DNA from: Blakeslea trispora
Lineage: Eukaryota; Mucoromycota; Mucoromycetes; Mucorales; Choanephoraceae
Direction of reading: 5' to 3'
Length of the DNA stretch: 64,000 nucleotides
Assembly (NCBI GenBank): GCA_025331445.1
Contig: JAIWNE010000009.1
Coordinates: 124,001 to 188,000 of the forward strand
The position numbers were made by a program, and so were the translations under genes. Below are positions 56,867 to 64,000 of the stretch, in pieces; within the stretch, counting starts at the first letter, position 1; each line of letters begins with the position of its first letter. The notes beneath the pieces are model-generated. The model made no database searches and had not been told where the DNA came from. It saw only the letters and a list, made by a program, of their open reading frames with translations.

Positions 56867-58066
56867 TCAATGGTAACGTTGACATCTAGCTACCATTTCA
56901 CTAATCAATGACGTAGAATCACTTGCTAGTTCATAATAACGATCTGATTTGATGGGATTAAACATGCTTGTATGAGCATCAATCTCATTATCAGCAGGAG
57001 ATAACACAGGCACAAATAGATACGACACATCTTCTGGAGGCAATTTGATGAACGTTCTAGGGCTCCCATGTTGACCTTTCTGATACAGTTGAACATAAAA
57101 GCACTTGAAGAACAAATCTGGGATTTCAAGCAATCTTCTTACCCTATCAAAATCTCTTATTAATCTCTTTCTTATTTTCTCTCTACATGCTCAAAACTTG
57201 CCTTTGATCACAACCTTGCATGTCTGCCAAATCACTCACAAATGTGAGCTTGTTGTACGCATCCGCAATTGTCTCTTGAATTTGGTCTCTTGCAAGATAA
57301 GCCACAGTACCTACTGCAACAGCACCAACCAAACCAGCCGCGAAACCCCATTTTTTGATTGCTTTTGAGGCGGTAGCAGCAGAAGCACCTACGGCTCCTG
57401 CATTCCAAAAGTCATTGATGCCTCTCGCCTGATCTATGCCTTTACTGGTGACAAAGTTATGATTGATGGAATAAAATGGTGTATCAAAGGCCAGCATGCC
57501 AATAATTTTTGCTCTCATTAATTTCTCCTGGCATTCATTTTCATTTGCATGAAACTTTAAAATCGTTTCTGCCGCTTTTTTTTTTTCTATTTTTTTAGAA
57601 AACACATGCAACCAATGACTAGGCTTTCGTTTACTTACAGACAATACCACCCATCGAATGACCCAACAAGGCAATCATGATGTTGCCTTGACTCATCCCT
57701 TGTTCTTTACGGATCTGAGCAACTTGTTCACAAAGCCAATTTGAAAAGTTATCTACAGCTACTTTTAATTCTCTATATAGGGCTTAATATGGGTTATTCA
57801 TTTTAGGCAGACCGAGTTCTTTTCTTTGATTTACCCGGCAGTCTTGTAGGAAGGGTATATGATGGACTTGACATCTGCTCTTACAGTACTAGCAAGATCA
57901 GCTTGAAGCCTATTAGGAAAATCCTAATAAACAAGATAGGAGTCTATGAGAAACGATAGCCATATGCAAAGCAGTATGATAGAGTTACTTTAAAACTAGT
58001 ATCTGTGCCTTTAAAGCCATGTACAAATATAAGCAAAAGTCTATCTTTAGGACTGTTTGTTGCCAT
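56867..58066 (-). CDS. Alpha/beta hydrolase (DUF676-like putative lipase/esterase)
   Basis: From the ATG at 58066 exons read MATNSPKDRLLLIFVHGFKG, DFPNRLQADL, SIIYPSYKTA, then IALLGHSMGGIV with the nucleophile elbow G-H-S-M-G. AETILKFHANENE and GMLAFDTPFYSINHNFV follow. The middle has Gly/Ala-rich helices (GAVGASAATAS; GLVGAVAVGTVAYL) that could be membrane-associated. The last exon has LLEIPDLFFKCFYVQLYQKG and ends ARCQRYH. The HG motif, GHSMGG serine and LAFDTP block fit the DUF676-like fungal lipases. The last intron appears to be GC-AG (AG|GCAAGT): only this donor keeps the frame. The substrate is unknown. Confidence 0.82.
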
Positions 58067-58136
58067 TGTTCAAACAGTATTGAAATATGCAAGAAAAATA
58101 AAAAGAAAAAAAATAAAAAAAATCCTTATTTTATTT

Positions 58137-58857
58137 TTATGAGATAACACAACCACCTTTCTCTTCAGTAGGTGGTTTATTCGCATTCTCAATCTGAGCA
58201 ATAAGTAAATCAAAAATTTTGGCTATAAAACAACATGTCAGTACATATAGTCTACTTTAGCGCTGTTTTTACTTACAAACATTTTCATCATGCTTAGCTG
58301 AAGTTTCAATAGTTGGGCAGTTCCACTGCTGAGCCAACTCTTTTCCTTCTTCCACAGTGACTTGTCTTTGAATGTTTAGATCTGACTTGTTGCCAACAAT
58401 CACACACGGAACACTTTCTAATCCGGTGAAATCAAGGATCTTATCTCGGATGATCTTGATCATATCAAAACTAGATCTAGAAGCGATCGAATAGACCAAA
58501 ACGTATCCATTCATACTGGTAGCATGGTGTGAGGAAAGAATCGAGTATTCGTCTTGACCTGCTGTATCCATGATTTCTACACTATATTCTACAATGCTGT
58601 TTAAGATTCCGTTTCTGTTTTGCCTAGAATATCATTACCATTGCCTCTATATTTGATAGTCTTTGTAAAGGTGTTTTCGATAGTAGGGTAATAGCTGTCT
58701 ACAAAATGGTTTTCACAAAACTGAATGACAAGTGACGATTTGCCTAACAAAGCTCATGAGTTAAAAGAAAAGCCAACAGTCTCGAGATGTTTCCCATACC
58801 AACAGCACGAGAGCCAAGGACGGCAATTCTTCTGGATTTTGTGTTTGCACTGGACAT
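58137..58857 (-). CDS. RHB1: Rheb-type small GTPase
   Basis: ATG at 58857, stop at 58137-58139. Motifs in order are [19 protein letters not shown] (P-loop), VDSYYPTIENTF (effector), KYRGNEYSVEIMDTAGQDEY (across an intron), YVLVYSIASRSSFDMI, VIVGNKSDL and IETSAKHDENV, ending GGCVIS, a CaaX farnesylation box. The P-loop has Ser-Arg at positions 2-3 where Ras has Gly-Gly, as in Rheb. Rheb activates TORC1 at lysosomes/vacuoles when loaded with GTP. A seeming insert after KYRG is a short GT-AG intron. No break remains. Confidence 0.95.
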
Positions 58858-61410
58858 AAAGATATAGTTTATGAATAAACAAGAAAAAGAAAGAGAGAGA
58901 ATGCTGTCAGTAGATTAAAAAAAAAGAGTCAGCTAGACTATCGGGAGATAAAAGCGGGGCTTTCTAACTGTTTCAAATGCAGTACCCAACGCTTCTTGAT
59001 TTATGCCAATGTTAGTAGCAAAAGTTGCATTTCAGTCAATGGACAGCAATATTAGGGAATAAACACAAATGATGCTTTGTTGTCGTTCGCAGCTAAGGAA
59101 GAAAGAGTGATGAGTATATCGAGTAGAAGTGTACCTTTTCCATTTTAGCAAGACAATCCAGTCAAGAAAAAAAAAAAAAGAGGGGGAGGAGGGGAAGTCA
59201 GTTGGTAGAAGTGAAATGATAGAATTCTGTTAATGAAATCTGTAATAAATTTTTGCTGCTAGAGAATCTCTGTTGAAAAAAAGAAAAGAGATAGAGTGCA
59301 GGCTAGAAACAAATGTGAAATTCCTTTTCTTTGCAAATCCAGACATCTGCCAAACCAACTGTTCAATGATCAGCAACAAATTCCATTAGAAATGAATAAT
59401 AAATGAAACAAAGTTATCAACAATTCTCTTAGGCAATTCTTTCCAAAGGCAGGGTAGGATTTATATGCTAAAGTATACAATCTATTAACTTTGAATTCGG
59501 ACGATTCAACAATATGATTGAACTGAAATTAGATCAGTACCAAAGAGAGAAGATGAGGAGAAACAGTTACAATGAAGGATAAAATAAGATGTAAAGTTGC
59601 TTGCTCTAAAATCATTAAGCCCTTCAGGGTACCATTTAGAAGGAAGTGCATCATTATGGTCAATATCGCACACTTCATTCAGATTTGTTGCTCCTTCAAA
59701 AAATCATTGTCTCATTTGATTTAGTATTCCATTGCTTTTTTCTTATTTGTCCACTCTTAAATTTGGAATTTCCAAAATCTAGGTAAAAAAAAAATGTAAA
59801 AAGGTATTTCAACGTCCGTAAGCATTATTTACCTAGAGATGTACACACAGTCGGTTGTACATCAATTGATCCGGGACATGTGCAAAGATTCTGCAAACGT
59901 GGTTCCACACTGCGCAAATCAATTAGGTATAGTTATCAAAGACTTTTTCTCTTTCTTTCTCTTATCCGGTAGACACACTTAGCAAACAAATATATATACT
60001 TGCTGTACACCAGTAAGTATACGGATCCTTTCGATAAAGCCAAATCTATATCAAACTCAAGCTGACTTGTTGACTTTTATAAGATCTACATAAATAATCA
60101 GATCTTAAAATACAGTGGTACCGAAATTCAATGGATATTTTGAACAGTAGGGTACGATCATTCTTTTTCGCTTTTAGTTGTTGAGCCTGAGAAGTTGGAG
60201 GGAGGGAGAGAGCATGGATGATAGTTACAATATTTGAGCTGATTACAAGTGAGATTTCTAAAAGTGTTGTACTGCCCTTTGTTTTTCAGGGCCCTAATTC
60301 CGCTCATGAGACTTTGCTGTTTCAAAAAAGAAAATCGTTGTTTAGTTTGGTGATAAATTCAGATGAAACAAGCCAGATTATTCTCTGCTTTCTATCACTA
60401 CCTGATCGCGAATTATACCTAATAAACATTCATAGATAGACTGTATAGTGGAATTCTTCAAGAAATTTGTATTGACATTGACTGGGTCTTAAGCTTTTCA
60501 AATCACTCATCAGTCCCCCCCCCCCTCCTTCTAAGAAATTCTACTTTCTATTAGACATACTTTTTGATTTACGTACCCTTGAATCAAACGACTACTATAT
60601 CATCTACTCTATCTCTCCAAGTTTGGCGGTATTCAAAAAGGGGAAAAAAAAAGAGACAAGCAGTTAAAGTAAGACAGATTGTAAACGAAAAAAAATCAAT
60701 ACTTGTGATAGTACACATGTCAAACAGATTTGATTGCTTTTCAAGGTTGCATTCATATAAGGAATTCTCTCTTAATTTTTTTTTGAATGATTGTACAAGC
60801 CTAGAATTCACGAGCGGGACTTGTTTTTTCCACGCTTAGACTTTGTAGATGTATATATTGTATTATAAATACAAAACCCGCATGATTTTTGGGTTGGATG
60901 ACTTCTCCTTCGGTGTACAACCCTAAAGAGGTTTTACATTGAATTCTCTCGTCACACAAAAAGGGAAAAAAGGATGAATAGCGAGAAAATTGATTATCTT
61001 AAAATCTAATTCTAGAAGGAACAATTGCATGCGAATATGTATGCATATGCACATCGAAAATAAAATAGAACAAAAAAGCTTAAATTACAGAAGACTCATA
61101 TAAAATAAAAAGGCAATCGTTTTCACTTCAGGAACAAAAACCTAAATCGATACCTTGATGATTGCTTCCATTTTTGTAAAGCGCTTTTATGAACTAGACT
61201 GCGCAAATAAAAGTTTAAATCCAAGATTGGATTGCATAAATGTTAAGTAAGTAGACGGATCAACGAAAATTAGTGTTCCATGTGACCGCCAATTAGTTTG
61301 ACAACTTGTATAAAAGAGCATCTGTTTCTTTCTTTTTTTTTTATTGAGTAGCACTACCTCTTTATACCTCTCTCCTTTTTTTTTAATAACATAAATATAT
61401 ACCTCTTGAT
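58858..61410. other. Gene-poor region between Rheb and fatty-alcohol oxidase
   Basis: 2.5 kb without a recognisable gene between two divergent genes. It contains a purine tract at 59166-59195, a C14 run near 60514-60527 and a T-rich leader before 61411. Short frames (such as 60218-60439 plus) have no domain. Confidence 0.45.
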
Positions 61411-63739
61411 ATGTCTTTGGAACCTTTCCGTTATCGTATCTGTCCTGACTTTGAACTGACAGAACTACAATTAGAGACACTTCATGCCCTTTTAGATACT
61501 TATATTGCTCCTTTGAGTAAAGAAGAAGAAGATGCACTGGTTGAAAAACTCAAGGACACACATTCTGAACAAGATGTTCGCGAGTTCTGTCAATACTCAA
61601 GTAGCTCTCTTCAATCTGTTGAGAGCATCAAGGGTTTTGTGAACCGAGTCATCTTGCCCGAAAAGCGTCAAGAACTCATTATGCTTCTTTCCGTCTTGTC
61701 TTCAAAAGCAGGTTCTTTTGCGTTGACAGGTCACTTTAACGAGTTCAAAAATCTCTCTCAACAAGAGCGTGAGAAGGTATTGATCAGCTGGAGAAATTCA
61801 AGCATCAGCAAGTTTCGTATGATCTACAAGACTTTCCATGCCTTGGCTTGCTTGCCTACTTATTCATACCACACGAAACAGCTCGGAAAGGCCATGAAGT
61901 ATGATGGATTTGATCAAAACCAAAAATATGAAAATGTCCCACCTCGATTTCAAATGTTAACACAAGATGAAATTACCAACAATATGGAGTACGATGTGAT
62001 TGTGATTGGTAGTGGTGCAGGTGGAGGTAAGACAAATAATGAACTTCAACTGAGTTTTTATATCTAAAAAAAAATTGTATAGGTGTGGTTGCAAGCCAAT
62101 TAGCAAAGTCAGGCAAATCAGTCCTGGTGATTGAAAAAGGTGCCTATCATCACGAAAGTGAGTTTATTGCTACTGAATCCGATGCATTTGAAAACCTTTA
62201 TGAGCATGGTGGTTTCACTCCTAGTTTTGAAGGTACCATTTCCAACTTGGCCGGAAGTGTATTTGGTGGTGGTACTACAGTAAATTGGAGTGCTTCTTTA
62301 AAGGTAATGTTGTGTAATAACCTTAATGTGTTTCTTCTTATTCATTTCAATACTTTTTTTTTTCATAAAGCTCCAACATTTTGTTCGTGAAGAATGGGCT
62401 AAGCAAGGTTTAACTTATTTCTTGTCCCCCAAGGTATGTTTGTTTGGAAGAACTTTCCGATGTATGAAACCTGACCCTCTCTCCTGATATAGTTTACAGA
62501 AGATCTTGACCGTGTATTTGAAAGAATTGGTGCAAGTACCGCAGGTATCAAGCACAATGGTCCTAATCAAATCCTTGTGGATGGTTGCAAGTAAAGTGGC
62601 TTATAAATACTTTTTTTCCTCTAAAGAAAGAAATGACTAACACATTCAATAGAGTTCTCGGTTATCCTATCGCTGATATCCCTCAAAACACAGGCGGCAA
62701 GTCTCATGAATGTGAAACTTGTTTCATGGGTTGTCGTGCTGGTGTCAAGAACGGTACAATGAACAGCTGGCTTCGTGATGCTGCCGAGCATGGTGCCAAA
62801 TTCATGGAACGCACTAAAGTCATCCGAGTCTTGACTGAAAACAATAAGGCAACTGGTGTCGAATGTCTTGTCAACTACGACCGTCCCATCACAATTCATG
62901 CCAAGCAAGTTGTTGTCTCTGGTGGCTCCCTTCAATCACCCGGTATCTTGTTGCGTTCAGGTCTTAAGAACAAGAACATTGGTCGTCATTTACACTTGCA
63001 TCCTTGTACAATCGTATTCGGTTGTTTTGAGAAGGAAGTTCGTCCCTTTGAAGGTTCTATCATGACAGCTGTCAGTTGTATTGCCGAAAACGTCGATAAC
63101 GATGGCTACGGTGTCAAGATTGAAGTCCCTAGTTTACATCCTGGTGCCTATGCTGCAGTGATGCAATGGCGAGGTGCTGCCTCTCATAAAGAAGCCATGA
63201 TGCGTTATTCCCATATTGCTCCTCTCTTGATCCTGGCCCGAGACAAAGACAGTGAAGGTGTTGTCCGTTATGACGACAAAGATAACTCCATTGTAGACTA
63301 TAACCTCTCTAAGCGTGATCGTCGTTCTTTGGCTGCTGGTATTGAGCGATCTGCCAACATCCTTGTGGCTGCTGGTGCTCGTGAGGTTTACACTGGTCAA
63401 TTTGGTGTAGAGCCATTTGTGTTTAGAGAAGATGAAGAGTCTCGTATTGATAATGAGCGTTTCATTGCTTGGAAGGAGACTGTAGTTCGTTATGGTTTTC
63501 CCTTTGAAGGTGGTGCTACTTTTGGTGCTCACCAAATGGGTTCAAATCGTATGGGTATCTCTCCTAAGACTTCTGTTGTTAAGCCTACAGGTGAAACTTG
63601 GGAAGTCAAGGATCTCTATGTTGCCGATGCCTCTGTATTCCCTACAGCCTCGGGTGTTAATCCCATGGTGACTACCGAAACTATTGCCCTTCATATTGCA
63701 GATGGCATTGTAGAAAAGAATGCTCAATCTAAGCTTTAA
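61411..63739 (+). CDS. FAO1: Long-chain fatty alcohol oxidase (GMC oxidoreductase, peroxisomal)
   Basis: Five exons start MSLEPFRYRICPDFELTELQ. The FAD-binding Rossmann motif is EYDVIVIGSGAGGGVVAS, split by the first intron. It continues with GSVFGGGTTVNWSASL, then C-rich GKSHECETCFMGC, ASGGSLQSP-like VVSGGSLQSPGIL, and the C-terminal FAD block SVFPTASGVNPMVTTETIAL. The length and domain order match the FAO family, which oxidises long-chain alcohols to aldehydes with O2, making H2O2. The last three residues are SKL, a type 1 peroxisomal targeting signal, which suits an H2O2-forming enzyme. All introns keep the frame. The upstream leader is T-rich. Confidence 0.93.
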
Positions 63740-63873
63740 TACATGATAGAAAGAATTTAAATAAAAAAAAAAGGAGTTTATTCAAGAAAGTAGTGAGGAT
63801 GATGATATGTACGATGAGAAAAGAATAACAATAATAATAGTAAATAATAATAATAATGGAAACAGAAATAGCT

Positions 63874-64000
63874 TTAAGGTCTATCATTTTCGTCTTGAGT
63901 GTCCTTTTGTTTTTGCTTTTTCAAATCTGTGGCAGAAGGAGGAATGTAAGAGCTTCGATGACGACCCAACTTGGGAGGAATCTTCCAAAAGTATTGCTTA
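63874..64000 (-). CDS. C-terminal end of a minus-strand gene, unknown
   Basis: A minus-strand frame enters from the right edge and stops at 63874-63876. It reads KQYFWKIPPKLGRHRSSYIP and then a charged Lys/Gln/Asp tail ending DENDRP. The codon use and low stop density look genuine. No family is recognised from 41 residues. It converges with the fatty-alcohol oxidase, with 134 bases between the stops. Confidence 0.55.
   Translation of the reverse strand, partial: KQYFWKIPPKLGRHRSSYIPPSATDLKKQKQKDTQDENDRP

Noticed and set aside
58570..58640. Apparent insertion in Rheb after KYRG
   Set aside because: A short GT-AG intron (GTAATGATA...TTGTAG) removes it and gives KYRGNEYSVEIMDTAG.
1..64000. CRISPR arrays, operons, prophage or viral genes
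   Set aside because: None seen; gene structure and content are eukaryotic throughout.

Overview
The window is nuclear DNA of a filamentous fungus, most likely an early-diverging Mucoromycota (Mucorales-like) species. Coding sequences are split by many short introns of about 45-80 bases with GTAAGT-type donors. Intergenic DNA is AT-rich with long poly-T, poly-C and CT tracts. The gene set fits such a fungus: an APSES cell-cycle factor, a Rheb GTPase, CYP51, a GPI-anchor transferase, a peroxisomal fatty-alcohol oxidase and a glycerol kinase. The genus assignment is inference. No operons, CRISPR arrays, phage or virus genes were seen. CDS coordinates below run from first to last coding base and include introns.

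Layout. 1-12.8 kb is gene-dense: the start of a ubiquitin-like-domain gene (minus), a small proline/glycine-rich gene, ARMH3-like (minus), MIC10, an APSES/ankyrin transcription factor, SNF5 with a C-terminal GATA finger (minus), RAB5, and an SLC41-type magnesium transporter (minus). 12.8-20.1 kb is gene-poor; it holds a 74-bp tandem duplication followed by a hairpin and T-run. 20-33 kb holds glycerol kinase, a DUF1295 membrane protein, a ribosomal-L1-domain nucleolar protein (minus), the GPI ethanolamine-phosphate transferase LAS21/GPI7, a C2H2 factor (minus), UNC50 (minus) and a homeobox factor (minus).

33.3-38.1 kb is the main accessory feature. A complete Mutator-like (MULE) transposon at 33,656-37,691 has 91-bp identical terminal inverted repeats and a 9-bp target duplication. 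It sits inside a decayed Tc1/mariner-type transposase. Its single protein joins a FAR1-like zinc domain, MULE transposase, SWIM finger, AT-hook and a C-terminal OTU-type cysteine protease domain with apparently intact Cys and His. Two one-base frameshifts, both in poly-A runs, interrupt it.

38.5-50 kb holds a broken zinc-finger-like gene, HID1, CYP51 (minus), tRNA-Ser(AGA) and an NCS2 nucleobase permease (minus). 50.6-52.2 kb is SCD6/LSM14 (minus), followed by 3.8 kb of gene-poor DNA. 56-64 kb holds a small, strongly codon-biased secreted protein, an alpha/beta hydrolase (minus), Rheb (minus), a fatty-alcohol oxidase ending in SKL, and the 3' end of one more minus-strand gene.

Functionally this is a mixed eukaryotic neighbourhood, not a pathway cluster. 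Several neighbours act at the Golgi and endosomes (ARMH3, UNC50, HID1, RAB5), which may be coincidence.
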